64,000 bases of DNA from NCBI RefSeq assembly GCF_014207435.1, contig NZ_JACHGH010000010.1:61118-125117 (forward strand). Reading direction: 5' to 3'. This stretch comes from Salirhabdus euzebyi. GTDB taxonomy: Bacteria; Bacillota; Bacilli; Bacillales; Alkalibacillaceae. The position numbers and the translations under genes are program-made. This document shows positions 33,864 through 42,842 of the stretch, one piece after another. Below the pieces are notes generated by a model. It was not told the DNA's origin. It made no database searches and saw only the letters and a program-made list of their open reading frames with translations. Position 1 is the first letter of the stretch. Every line of letters begins with the position of its first letter.

Positions 33864-34907
33864 ATGAGAAAGAACAAATTATTTTTAGTGGGACTTTTAA
33901 TGCTTATCATGTCCGTTGTACTTCTTGGCTGTAACTCTGATGCATCTGGTAATTCAGATGATGGTAATTCAAATGGTGGCAGTGATGATGGTAAATACAA
34001 AATTGCAACAGTTGTAAAGCTATCAGGTGTAGCTTGGTTTGACCGTATGGAAGAAGGTGTTGATAAGTTTGGTGAAGATACTGGTCATGAAACTTTCCAA
34101 CAAGGACCTCAACAAGCGGATGCAGCACAACAAGTGCAAATTATTGAAGATTTAATTGCTCAACAAGTTGATGCTATTACAGTAGTTCCTTTCTCTGCTG
34201 AAGCATTGGAGCCTGTTTTAAAGAAAGCTAGAGATGCAGGAATTGTTGTTATTTCACACGAAGCTGATGGTATGGAAAACGTAGACTTCAATATTGAAGC
34301 TTTCAACAACTCTGATTATGGAAAATTCTTAATGGATAACCTTGCTGCAGCTATGGGTGAAGAAGGCGAATACATGACAACTGTAGGAAGTTTAACAAGT
34401 AATTCACATATGGAATGGGTTCAATCGGCTCATCAACACCAACTAGATAACTATCCTAACATGACAGCGGTAGTAACAGAAGTTGAGACTGGTGATGATT
34501 TGAATACTGCTAGTGAGAAATTCAGAGAAACTTTAAAAGCACATCCTGACTTAAAAGGTTTCCAAGGTTCAGCTTCAACTGATGCACCTGGAGCGGCTTT
34601 AGCTATTGAAGAATTAGGGCTAGAAGGTCAGATTTCTGTAGTTGGAACGAGTGTACCTTCTGTTAGTGGTCAGTATATTGAAAATGGTTCAATAAACGCA
34701 ATTACTTTCTGGGATCCTGCTGACGCAGCATATGCGATGAACACATTAGCAGTTATGATTCTTGACGGTAAAAAAGATGAAATTCAAACTGGCTTAGATC
34801 TTGGTATTAAAGGTTATGACAGCTTAACTGTAAAAGATGGTAAATACATCTACGGTAATGCATATGTAAAAGTTGATAAAGATAACCTAGACGAATATAA
34901 TTTTTAA
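33864..34907 (+). CDS. Sugar ABC transporter substrate-binding lipoprotein (type I periplasmic fold)
   Basis: The 347-residue product has a lipoprotein signal with lipobox LLGC (Cys23) and a Ser/Asn/Gly/Asp-rich linker. The type I binding fold starts at KIATVVKLSGVAWFDRMEEGV. Features such as QQADAAQQVQIIEDLIAQQVDAITVVPF and FWDPADAAYAMNTLA resemble the rhamnose/autoinducer-2 type of binding proteins rather than ribose. It delivers the substrate to the three ABC components encoded next. Stem-loops on both sides suggest its message is stabilised for higher expression. Confidence 0.9.
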   Translation: MRKNKLFLVGLLMLIMSVVLLGCNSDASGNSDDGNSNGGSDDGKYKIATVVKLSGVAWFDRMEEGVDKFGEDTGHETFQQGPQQADAAQQVQIIEDLIAQQVDAITVVPFSAEALEPVLKKARDAGIVVISHEADGMENVDFNIEAFNNSDYGKFLMDNLAAAMGEEGEYMTTVGSLTSNSHMEWVQSAHQHQLDNYPNMTAVVTEVETGDDLNTASEKFRETLKAHPDLKGFQGSASTDAPGAALAIEELGLEGQISVVGTSVPSVSGQYIENGSINAITFWDPADAAYAMNTLAVMILDGKKDEIQTGLDLGIKGYDSLTVKDGKYIYGNAYVKVDKDNLDEYNF

Positions 34908-34921
34908 TTAAAAAAATCACT

Positions 34922-34959
34922 TAGGAGCATGTAAATACTTTCGTATAAGCGTGCTCCTA
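34922..34959 (+). other. Stem-loop after the binding-protein gene
   Basis: TAGGAGCATG (34922-34931) pairs with CGTGCTCCTA (34950-34959) around an 18-nt loop with no T-run: probably a 3' stabiliser or partial attenuator between binding protein and ATPase. Confidence 0.5.
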
Positions 34960-35052
34960 GGCTGATTACATATCTAAAATTTTTGTCGTTTCAACAGTTT
35001 TTTAACTCTATGTTCGTACCGAATGTCTAGTTGAAAGGAAGGTGTATTTCTC

Positions 35053-36519
35053 TTGGAACCTTTAATCGAGATGAAAGAAATAAGCAAAAACTTTGGTGGC
35101 GTAAAGGCCCTAGAAAACGTCAATTTAACTATATACCCTGGTGAAGTCCACTGTTTAGCAGGAGAAAATGGATGTGGAAAATCAACGTTAATTAAGGTTT
35201 TATCTGGAGTACACACACCTGATCATGGTGAAATATTTATTAATAAAAAAAGATATAAAAGGTTACACACCCAAGAATCAATTCAAGAAGGTATTCAAGT
35301 TATTTACCAGGATTTTTCTGTTTTTCCAAATTTAACGGTTAAAGAGAATCTTGCAATGGGTTATGAAATGTCAAACAACAAAAAATTGGTTAATTGGAAG
35401 TTGTTTGAAAAAATTGCCAAGCAAGCTTTAGAAACTATTGATGTAGATATTGATATTAATGAAAAAGTTGAAAACTTGTCGGTAGCAGATAAGCAATTAA
35501 TTGCTATTGCCAGATCCCTTCTGTTTAATGCGAGGTTAATTGTCATGGACGAACCGACTACAGCATTAACAGACAAAGAAGTTCAATCGCTTTTTAATGT
35601 TATTAGTAATCTGAAAAGAAAAGGGATTTCTATTTTATTTGTAAGCCATAAACTAGAAGAAATCTTCACAATTGCAGAACGTGCCACTATATTGAGGAAC
35701 GGTAAAAATGTGACCGAGCAACTCATAAGTGAATTAGACACAAATCAATTAATTTATCACATGACTGGTAGAGAAATTAAGGAAACAACATATGAATCTG
35801 AGTTTAATGAAAATCAGAAACCACTACTGAAATTGAAGAATTTTGGTTTAAAATATATGTTTGCAGACGTTAATTTAGAAATCTATCCAGGGGATATTGT
35901 AGGCGTAACCGGTACTCTTGGGTCTGGTAGAACGGAGCTTGCAGAGGCTATCTTTGGAATTGCAGCTTCAGACTCAGGAACTATGGAAATTAACGGAGAA
36001 GAAGCTAAAATTAAAAATCCAAGGCAAGCCGTTAAAAGAAAAATTGTATATGTTCCTGAAGACCGATTAACAAAAGGTTTAATTTTGGAACAGTCAATCG
36101 AGAGAAATATCATTATATCGACTGTTGAAAATTTATTGAAAAAATTTAGATTAATTAGTGATAACAAAGTGAAAAATTCCGTAGATTATTGGATAAAAAA
36201 CCTAGGAATTGTAGCTAAGTTTCCGAAACGAAATGTAAGTGTATTATCTGGAGGGAACCAACAAAAGGTTGTACTTTCTAAATGGTTAGCTAGTGAACCT
36301 GATATATTAATTTTAAATAGCCCAACCGTTGGGGTCGACATTGGATCGAAGGAAGAAATACACGAGGTTATTAAAGAGCAGGCTAGAAAAGGTATGGGAG
36401 TTATTTTAATCTCGGATGATATACCTGAGTTAAAACAAAACTGCAATAAAATTGTAACGATGGACAAAGGTAAAGTAATTTCGATAGATCATATTAGTGA
36501 ATATGCCATGAGTAGGTAG
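35053..36519 (+). CDS. Sugar ABC transporter ATP-binding protein, tandem NBDs (RbsA/RhaT type)
   Basis: Start TTG 35053 follows GAAAGGAAGG. The 488-residue product has two ABC domains. NBD1 has Walker A AGENGCGKSTL, signature NLSVADKQLIAIARSLL and Walker B LIVMDEPTTAL. NBD2 has a degenerate Walker A (GTLGSGRTELAEAIFG), signature LSGGNQQKVVLSKWL and ILNSPTVGVDIGSKEE where the Walker B Asp-Glu should be. So only NBD1 carries a complete hydrolysis site. A degenerate second domain is common in this transporter type, but loss of the Walker B Glu is notable. It energises uptake with the two permeases. Confidence 0.92.
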   Translation: MEPLIEMKEISKNFGGVKALENVNLTIYPGEVHCLAGENGCGKSTLIKVLSGVHTPDHGEIFINKKRYKRLHTQESIQEGIQVIYQDFSVFPNLTVKENLAMGYEMSNNKKLVNWKLFEKIAKQALETIDVDIDINEKVENLSVADKQLIAIARSLLFNARLIVMDEPTTALTDKEVQSLFNVISNLKRKGISILFVSHKLEEIFTIAERATILRNGKNVTEQLISELDTNQLIYHMTGREIKETTYESEFNENQKPLLKLKNFGLKYMFADVNLEIYPGDIVGVTGTLGSGRTELAEAIFGIAASDSGTMEINGEEAKIKNPRQAVKRKIVYVPEDRLTKGLILEQSIERNIIISTVENLLKKFRLISDNKVKNSVDYWIKNLGIVAKFPKRNVSVLSGGNQQKVVLSKWLASEPDILILNSPTVGVDIGSKEEIHEVIKEQARKGMGVILISDDIPELKQNCNKIVTMDKGKVISIDHISEYAMSR

Positions 36520-36549
36520 ATTTTAATTATTAATGAGAGTTGGTGGACA

Positions 36550-37548
36550 ATGAAACGAATATTGAAAACTAATGAATTCTATATAACTATCGTACTAGTA
36601 TTATTAATTTTTTATATTGGAAGTCAAAATAGTACATTCTTTTCTATTAATAATTGGTTTGATTTAATTCGTAGTGGAATTGTACCTGGAATATTTGTCA
36701 TTGGTACGTTATTGGTTTTAATTTCCGGTGGAATTGATGTATCTTTTCCAGCGATAGCAGCATTTAGTATGTATACGACTACCTCTATTATAACGAGTTT
36801 GGATTTTGATGTTCCTGTCATTTTTGCTTTTGTAATTGGAGCACTAATCGGACTATTTCTAGGATTCATTAACTCTATTTTTATCGCATTTTTAAAGTTA
36901 CCAACACTTATTGTGACACTGGGAACTGCTTCCATCTATAGTGGTTTTCTATTAACATTTATCGATGATGGACAAATTACAAGGTTGCCAGAAGCTATGA
37001 CAAATCTTTCAAAAACTAGAATTTTTGAAATCACCACAGACTATGGAACGATAGGTATACCAGTCGTATTTTTAATTACAGTAGCAATCGCCGTTTTAGG
37101 GTGGTTTTTACTAAAGTATACAATGATTGGCAGATCTATTTACGCTTTAGGTGGGGATGAGGTTTCGGCTGAACGTATGGGGATCTCTTCTGTGAAAATA
37201 AAAGTATTTGTTTACTGTTTCGTTGGTACTCTAGCTGGGATAGCAGGAGTTATCCATACAATCATGACTCGTAATTCAAACGCTAGTGATTTATTAGGTG
37301 GGGAACTATTAATAATTGCTGCTGTTGTATTAGGAGGAGCTAGAATTACTGGTGGACATGGAACTATTTATGGATCATTAATCGCACTATTATTGATCTT
37401 GATTATCCAAAATAGTCTTATCTTGTTAGGGATTCCTTCTTATTGGCAACGCTTTGTAATTGGTGCGCTAATCCTAATAGGTACTGGATTATCCGCAATT
37501 CAAGTAAAAAGATCGCTTGAGAAGAGAAATCCTATCATGACGGAGTAA
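36550..37548 (+). CDS. Sugar ABC transporter permease 1
   Basis: The 332-residue product has about 9-10 helices and the RbsC-family motifs FVIGTLLVLISGGIDVSFPAIAAF near residue 50 and SIYALGGDEVSAERMGISSVKIK near 195, followed by GGARITGGHGTIYGS. It pairs with the second permease encoded 82 bases on, as in rhamnose- and AI-2-type systems that use two different permeases. The start ATG 36550 follows GTTGGTGG. Confidence 0.92.
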   Translation: MKRILKTNEFYITIVLVLLIFYIGSQNSTFFSINNWFDLIRSGIVPGIFVIGTLLVLISGGIDVSFPAIAAFSMYTTTSIITSLDFDVPVIFAFVIGALIGLFLGFINSIFIAFLKLPTLIVTLGTASIYSGFLLTFIDDGQITRLPEAMTNLSKTRIFEITTDYGTIGIPVVFLITVAIAVLGWFLLKYTMIGRSIYALGGDEVSAERMGISSVKIKVFVYCFVGTLAGIAGVIHTIMTRNSNASDLLGGELLIIAAVVLGGARITGGHGTIYGSLIALLLILIIQNSLILLGIPSYWQRFVIGALILIGTGLSAIQVKRSLEKRNPIMTE

Positions 37549-37630
37549 CATAATTCCTTTAGGTATGTTAATTGGAATTTAAATTGGAAGCTAGAACGGG
37601 TACAATGACTATGGCAGAGGGGTGTAAAGA

Positions 37631-38671
37631 ATGTCTAACCCACTTCATGTTAATGAAGATAAAAAACAAGGACGTTTCAACTTAAACAAAGATTTTATTG
37701 ATAAGTATGGTGATTTAACTTTATTGTTTTTTATAATGATTAGTGTTTTCGCGATTATGGCAATCATTAATCCTAATGTGTTTTTGTCACAAGGTATGAT
37801 GCTTTCCATAGCAAACCAATTTCCTATTTTAGGATTATTAACACTTGCTATGATGTTTGCCATGGTTTCTGGGGGTATTGATTTATCCGTTGTTAGTACC
37901 GCTAACCTGTCTGCGATTATGGCATCAATCATAATGGTTCAGTATATTCCTGCGGATGCTTCTGCAGGTGTAACAACTCTTTATATTTTGTTAAGTATTG
38001 TTTGTGCATTATTAGTTGGGTGTGTTGCTGGATTATTTAATGGTATTTTGGTTTCCGTTGTTGGAATTCCGGCAATAATAGTTACCCTTGGAACGATGCA
38101 ATTATACATGGGTATAGCTCTTGTATTGACGAAAGGAAAATCGATTGTCGGTTTACCAACAATCGTTTCAGAAGTAGGCGCAGGCACTCTTTTTGGGATT
38201 CCTTTTCCATTAATCATATTTATTATGTTTGTTATCTTCTCATACTTTGTTTTGAACTTGAGAGATTATGGACTAAAATTGCAAATGACTGGATCTAACC
38301 CTACTGCATCAAAATTCTCTGGGATAAATGTAACGTCTATTACGATAAAGGCGTATGTAATAAGTGGTCTACTTGCAGCAGTTGCAGGCTTGTTAATGAC
38401 AGCAGCAACGAATGCAGCCAAAGCAGATTTTGGCACAACCTACCTTTTACAAGCAATACTAGTTGCTGTTATGGGTGGGGTCAATCCTTACGGTGGTAGA
38501 GGTAAAGTAGCTGGAGTGGTTATGGCTGTAATTACGATGCAAATTCTATCCAGTGGGCTTGGTATGCTTCAAGTGAGTAACTTTTTTAAAGACTTTATGT
38601 GGGGTACAGTATTAATCATCGTTTTATTGGCTAATTTATTTTACAACAAAAAGATAAGTAAACTATCTTAG
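37631..38671 (+). CDS. Sugar ABC transporter permease 2
   Basis: The 346-residue product is an RbsC-family paralog: AMMFAMVSGGIDLSVVSTANLSA near residue 80, MTGSNPTASKFSGINVTSITIK near 220 and GGVNPYGGRGKVAGVVMA near 280. It has about 9-10 helices and forms the channel with permease 1. The start follows AGAGGGGTG. A terminator after it separates the transport genes from the deoR-kinase unit. Confidence 0.92.
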   Translation: MSNPLHVNEDKKQGRFNLNKDFIDKYGDLTLLFFIMISVFAIMAIINPNVFLSQGMMLSIANQFPILGLLTLAMMFAMVSGGIDLSVVSTANLSAIMASIIMVQYIPADASAGVTTLYILLSIVCALLVGCVAGLFNGILVSVVGIPAIIVTLGTMQLYMGIALVLTKGKSIVGLPTIVSEVGAGTLFGIPFPLIIFIMFVIFSYFVLNLRDYGLKLQMTGSNPTASKFSGINVTSITIKAYVISGLLAAVAGLLMTAATNAAKADFGTTYLLQAILVAVMGGVNPYGGRGKVAGVVMAVITMQILSSGLGMLQVSNFFKDFMWGTVLIIVLLANLFYNKKISKLS

Positions 38672-38731
38672 GTATTTGTATTAATTGTTAGGTGATGACA
38701 CGATTTAGTTTTTGATTTACCAAATAATATA

Positions 38732-38765
38732 AGAGGTACTTTTATGAAAAGGAGTATCTCTTTTT
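38732..38765 (+). terminator. Terminator after permease 2
   Basis: AGAGGTACT (from 38732) pairs with AGTATCTCT (to 38761), extended by TTTT/AAAA; T5 follows. Confidence 0.75.
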
Positions 38766-38791
38766 ATTTGAATTGTAAGTTTGAATGATCG

Positions 38792-38809
38792 AACAAAATA
38801 TAACAAAAT
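38792..38809 (+). promoter_or_regulatory. Direct-repeat operator candidate before the second deoR gene
   Basis: AACAAAAT-AT-AACAAAAT: two 8-bp direct repeats with a 10-bp period, differing from the pdxA2 operator at a single position per repeat unit. TATAAC inside it could serve as the -10 element. Autoregulation by the DeoR protein is likely. Confidence 0.65.
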
Positions 38810-38851
38810 GGATGTTAGATTTAAACAAACAATAAGTGAGGTCTGAAAATA

Positions 38852-39616
38852 ATGCTACCTTTTGAAAGAAGAAAGTGGTTAGAGCAGCAGATTAAAATAC
38901 ATAAAAAAATTGACATTGAAGAGGTTTCATCACAGTTAGATGTATCTTCAATGACTATTCGGAGAGACCTTACAGAACTAGAAAAAAACGGTATAGTGAT
39001 TCGAACACATGGAGGAGCTATTTCAGTAGATTCTGTTTCAGAAGAAATTCCTTACTCATCTAAAATGACTAAAAATATTGCAGAAAAAAAAGCGATATCA
39101 CTTCAAGCTCTCCAATTAATTAAGGAAAATTCAACTATCATATTGGATTCGGGAACTACAACATTAGAGCTAGCTAAATTATTAAAAAACCGAAATGATT
39201 TAACTATTGTTACCAATGATGTGAAAATTGCTAATGAATTACTAGAAAGTTCAAATCATGTCATTGTAACTGGTGGTGAGTTACAACAAGGAGTTGGTGC
39301 TCTTTATGGTACAGCTACTCAAAATATGCTATCTATCATTCATGCCGACATCTTTTTCTTAGGGGCACACGCTATTGATTTAGATCATGGAGTTACAGCA
39401 CCAACTTTTGAAAAGTCTTTAATTAAACAATTAATGGTTAAAGCCTCCGAAAAAACTTGGCTCTTAGCAGACTTTAGTAAATTTAATAAGAAAGCTTTCT
39501 CGAAAGTTTGTAGTCTAACAGAAATAGAAGGATTAGTTACGGATTCTAATATTAAACCCTCCATTGTAGACGAATACGGAACGAAAATAAAAATTATTTA
39601 TGGGGAAGGTAATTAA
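38852..39616 (+). CDS. DeoR-family transcriptional regulator (second copy)
   Basis: The 254-residue product has a DeoR helix-turn-helix (IDIEEVSSQLDVSSMTIRRDL) followed by NGIVIRTHGGAIS and the DeoRC sensor with LDSGTTTLELAKLLKNR and VTGGELQQGVGALYG. Being placed in front of the DUF1537 kinases, and sharing an operator type with the pdxA2 promoter, it is the probable regulator of the whole acid-sugar cluster. Its effector would be a phosphorylated intermediate. The kinase start follows its stop by one base. Confidence 0.9.
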   Translation: MLPFERRKWLEQQIKIHKKIDIEEVSSQLDVSSMTIRRDLTELEKNGIVIRTHGGAISVDSVSEEIPYSSKMTKNIAEKKAISLQALQLIKENSTIILDSGTTTLELAKLLKNRNDLTIVTNDVKIANELLESSNHVIVTGGELQQGVGALYGTATQNMLSIIHADIFFLGAHAIDLDHGVTAPTFEKSLIKQLMVKASEKTWLLADFSKFNKKAFSKVCSLTEIEGLVTDSNIKPSIVDEYGTKIKIIYGEGN

Positions 39617-39617
39617 T

Positions 39618-40928
39618 ATGAAGGTTGGGGTTATTGCAGATGATTTAACGGGAGCCAACGGGACCGGGGTCAAGTTGACGCAACAAGGCTTAAAAACGTT
39701 TACGAATTTTAATGATAAGGAAATTAATATACCTGAAATAGACGCTGCTGTTTGTATTGATACGGATAGTCGGTATACCTCCCCTGAATGTGCACAAGAA
39801 AGAGTAAGAGAAGCAATACGAAAATTACAAAAATGGGAAACTGATATCATTTGTAAAAGAATAGATAGTACATTCCGAGGTAATATTGGTCCGGAAATTG
39901 ATGTTTTATTGGATCATATAACAGACACAGTTGGTATCATCGTCCCCTCTTTTCCTGCCACGAACCGAATTGTTACAGGGGGATATATGTTAGTGAATGG
40001 TATACCGTTACAGGAGTCGGACGTTGCAAATGATCCTGTTACACCCCTTTGTGACTCCTATTTACCCTCAATTTTAAATAAGCAGACTAAGCAAAAAGTA
40101 GAGTTAATACCATTAAATAAGGTTTCAGAAGGAAGCCTTGTGATTGAAAAGGAAATCAGCAATCATATCCAAAATGGAGCTCGGTTAATACTTTGTGATG
40201 CTATTACCGAGGAACATATTGAGTCGATCGCCGAATCTATGACTAAAATTAAGCATAAGCAACTAATTCCTATAGATCCAGGACCGTTAACAAATTATTT
40301 TGTAGAAAAAACAAGCAATCTTCAAGAACAAGACAAAGCGAAAATCTTAGTCTCCATAGGAAGTGCAACTTCTGTTACGCAAGGTCAAATTCAATTTTTA
40401 GTCAATAAATTAAAAGCTAAACCGATTTTCGTTCAACCTAGTAAACTAGCAACATTTAGCAATGAGTGGAACGAAGAAGTTACTCGAGTGGTACGTGAGG
40501 CTACAAAAATTGTTAATAAAGAATCTGTTATTATTGTTACCACTAACCACCCTGATTTTCCAAAGATAGATTTTAAACGTATTTCAAAATTGGAAGGGGT
40601 TTCAGACGATTTACTAGCGAAGAGGATAACGGACGGACTAGCTGAAATTAGTAAACAGATTTTACAATATTCTAATGGTTCTATAAAAGGGTGTTTCTTT
40701 AGTGGTGGAGATGTGACGTCATCTTTTTGTAAAAATGTGAAGGCGAGTGGAATTAATCTAATTGATGAAATTATGCCACTAGTTGCTTTCGCAGAAATTG
40801 CTGATGGTGAATTCGATGGTCTACCTATTGTGACCAAGGGTGGACTAATTGGAGACTCAACTGCAATTTATGAAAGTATTATTTATTTGAGTAAAAAATT
40901 AAAAAGAAATAAGGTTCCCAACGTTTAG
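39618..40928 (+). CDS. Four-carbon acid sugar kinase (DUF1537 family), kinase 1
   Basis: ATG 39618 (MKVGVIADDLTGANGTG) follows GGGGAAGG, itself inside the last deoR codons; an in-frame ATG at 39600 is less likely. The 436-residue product has the N-terminal IADDLTGAN substrate motif, KRIDSTFRGNIGPE near residue 85, and C-terminal nucleotide-binding FFSGGDVTSSF and TKGGLIGDSTAIYE. Family members phosphorylate D-/L-threonate, D-erythronate or 3-oxotetronates at O4. With PdxA2 in the same regulon, D-erythronate or D-threonate 4-kinase activity is the first guess. Confidence 0.85.
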   Translation: MKVGVIADDLTGANGTGVKLTQQGLKTFTNFNDKEINIPEIDAAVCIDTDSRYTSPECAQERVREAIRKLQKWETDIICKRIDSTFRGNIGPEIDVLLDHITDTVGIIVPSFPATNRIVTGGYMLVNGIPLQESDVANDPVTPLCDSYLPSILNKQTKQKVELIPLNKVSEGSLVIEKEISNHIQNGARLILCDAITEEHIESIAESMTKIKHKQLIPIDPGPLTNYFVEKTSNLQEQDKAKILVSIGSATSVTQGQIQFLVNKLKAKPIFVQPSKLATFSNEWNEEVTRVVREATKIVNKESVIIVTTNHPDFPKIDFKRISKLEGVSDDLLAKRITDGLAEISKQILQYSNGSIKGCFFSGGDVTSSFCKNVKASGINLIDEIMPLVAFAEIADGEFDGLPIVTKGGLIGDSTAIYESIIYLSKKLKRNKVPNV

Positions 40929-40950
40929 AGGCAATGTAGGAGTTGGTTAA

Positions 40951-42369
40951 ATGAAACAAGAATTAATTGACTATCAAATAGAATGGGAAGAACCCGGAGC
41001 CAAAGAGAAAGTAAGAGAAATAGTCCAATCAAGCAAAAAGAAAATTGTAGTTCTCGATGATGATCCAACAGGCTCTCAAACTGTTCATGGAGTTTCGATA
41101 CTTACGGAGTGGACCAAAGAAGAGTTGAAAAAAGCCTTTTTAAGTAATGAACCTCTGTTTTTTATTTTGACAAACTCTCGAAGTCTAACATCATCCCAGA
41201 CCGAAATCTTACATAAAGAAATTGCAACTCATTTATGTGAGGTATCAAGGGAAGAAGCTATACCCTTTACCCTAATAAGTCGTAGTGATTCTACTATGAG
41301 GGGACACTATCCTATTGAAACAGATGTGTTAGCAAAAACAATGCAGGACGAACAATCGGAAAACTACGATGCCCATTTTATCATTCCGGCCTTTTTTGAG
41401 GCCGGTCGAATGACATTTGAGGATGTTCATTATATTGTGCAAGATGACAAGTGGACACCTGTAAATAAAACGGAATTTGCAAATGACAAAACCTTTGGCT
41501 ATAGCAACGGCAATCTTAAAAGATGGGTTGTAGAAAAAACGAGTGGGGATTATAGATTAGAAGATTGTAAGGCCATCTCTATTGATTTACTCCGAAAAGG
41601 CTCAAAGGAAATAGAGTCATTTTTGGAAGGACTTGAAAATAACACCCCTGTTATTGTAAATGCTCTAAGTTATGGTGATTTAGATGTGTTTTCTCTTGCT
41701 GTTCATAGAGCTGAAAATAGGGGGAAAAGGTTTCTATATCGAACTGCCGCATCATTCGTAAAATCATACTCCGGAATACCTAACAAAGACTACCTTTCTT
41801 ATAGCGATATATTTCAAAGCACTCCGAAACAAAAAGGCGGATTAATCATCGTTGGATCCCATGTTAATGTTTCTACTCTTCAATTAAATGCTCTGATTAG
41901 TAAAGTACCAGTAAAATCATTTGAAATTAATGTTGGACAGTTACTAGACTCTAGCACAGCAAAAACATATTTAGAAAAGTTAGTTGAGGAAATAAATAAG
42001 AGTATCGAACATGGAGATACTACAGTTATCTATAGTAGTAGAGAGTTAATATCAGCAAAAGATAAGGTCCAAAGCTTACAAATTAGTAAAAAAATATCTA
42101 ATTATATTGTGCAACTAGTAAGGTCCATAGAAGCTGAACCCCGTTATATCATTGCTAAGGGTGGTATTACATCAAGTGATATTGCCACAGATGCGTTAGA
42201 CATAAAACAAGCCATGATATTGGGTCAAATTGTACCGGGAGTATCTGTTTGGATAACGAATAATAATTCAAAATATCCATATATTCCTTATATAGTATTT
42301 CCAGGTAACGTTGGGGAAGAGGATACTTTAATTGGTATTGTAGATATTTTGGAGAATAGGAAGAAATAG
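40951..42369 (+). CDS. Four-carbon acid sugar kinase (DUF1537 family), kinase 2
   Basis: The 472-residue product is a second, clearly different DUF1537 member: VVLDDDPTGSQTVHGVSILTEW near residue 35, LISRSDSTMRGHYPIETD near 110, and a C-terminal IIAKGGITSSDIATDAL with FPGNVGEEDTLIGIVDIL. The DDDPTGSQ form of the N-terminal motif and the long insertions separate it from kinase 1. Two DUF1537 kinases of different lineages in tandem suggest two acid substrates, or stereoisomers, entering one pathway. GTAGGAGTTGG precedes the ATG, 22 bases after kinase 1. Confidence 0.85.
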   Translation: MKQELIDYQIEWEEPGAKEKVREIVQSSKKKIVVLDDDPTGSQTVHGVSILTEWTKEELKKAFLSNEPLFFILTNSRSLTSSQTEILHKEIATHLCEVSREEAIPFTLISRSDSTMRGHYPIETDVLAKTMQDEQSENYDAHFIIPAFFEAGRMTFEDVHYIVQDDKWTPVNKTEFANDKTFGYSNGNLKRWVVEKTSGDYRLEDCKAISIDLLRKGSKEIESFLEGLENNTPVIVNALSYGDLDVFSLAVHRAENRGKRFLYRTAASFVKSYSGIPNKDYLSYSDIFQSTPKQKGGLIIVGSHVNVSTLQLNALISKVPVKSFEINVGQLLDSSTAKTYLEKLVEEINKSIEHGDTTVIYSSRELISAKDKVQSLQISKKISNYIVQLVRSIEAEPRYIIAKGGITSSDIATDALDIKQAMILGQIVPGVSVWITNNNSKYPYIPYIVFPGNVGEEDTLIGIVDILENRKK

Positions 42370-42408
42370 ATAGTCAATAATTTTAATAAAATAGGGAGGA
42401 GTTTTAAA

Positions 42409-42792
42409 ATGAAGTATGTTAGTAGATCTAATATAAAACCTAATCCACTTCCAGGAAGAGTAATTCAAAGCGCAGTTGGAAAAAATAGTGCTGTTGACAG
42501 TAATAAAATGTCTGTTGGCTTTGCCAATTACTCGGAACAAAGTGGGCCAATGGAGCCACATCATCATGCTGAAGAAACCGTATATATTATTGAGTCTAAC
42601 AAAGGTTATGTTAGGTATGGAGATGCCAAGGATAATTTAGGAGAAAGAATCCCACTAGAAGCTGGTATGTTACTGCACTTCCCAGAACTAGAATGGCATG
42701 TGTTTGAGTATGATGAAGGTGGATCAGTAGATATCATGTTCATTTATGGCCAAGTAGAGAATATACGTCCTGAGGAAATTACTTCAAATTAA
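42409..42792 (+). CDS. Small cupin-domain protein
   Basis: The 127-residue single-domain cupin has the metal-binding motif in GPMEPHHHAEETVYIIE (the two His and Glu of cupin motif 1) and GMLLHFPELEWHVFEY for motif 2. Typical roles are isomerase, dioxygenase or sugar-binding. As the last gene of the acid-sugar cluster, behind GGGAGGAG, it may isomerise an intermediate, much as OtnI-type or other small isomerases do. The specific reaction cannot be told. Confidence 0.82.
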   Translation: MKYVSRSNIKPNPLPGRVIQSAVGKNSAVDSNKMSVGFANYSEQSGPMEPHHHAEETVYIIESNKGYVRYGDAKDNLGERIPLEAGMLLHFPELEWHVFEYDEGGSVDIMFIYGQVENIRPEEITSN

Positions 42793-42800
42793 TAATAAGA

Positions 42801-42835
42801 AAAAGATTAGAATGATTTTTCCATTCTAATCTTTT
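42801..42835. terminator. Bidirectional terminator between convergent operons
   Basis: A perfect 14-bp stem AAAAGATTAGAATG (42801-42814) with its complement (42822-42835) and a 7-nt loop; A-run before, T-run after. Confidence 0.88.
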
Positions 42836-42842
42836 ATATTTT

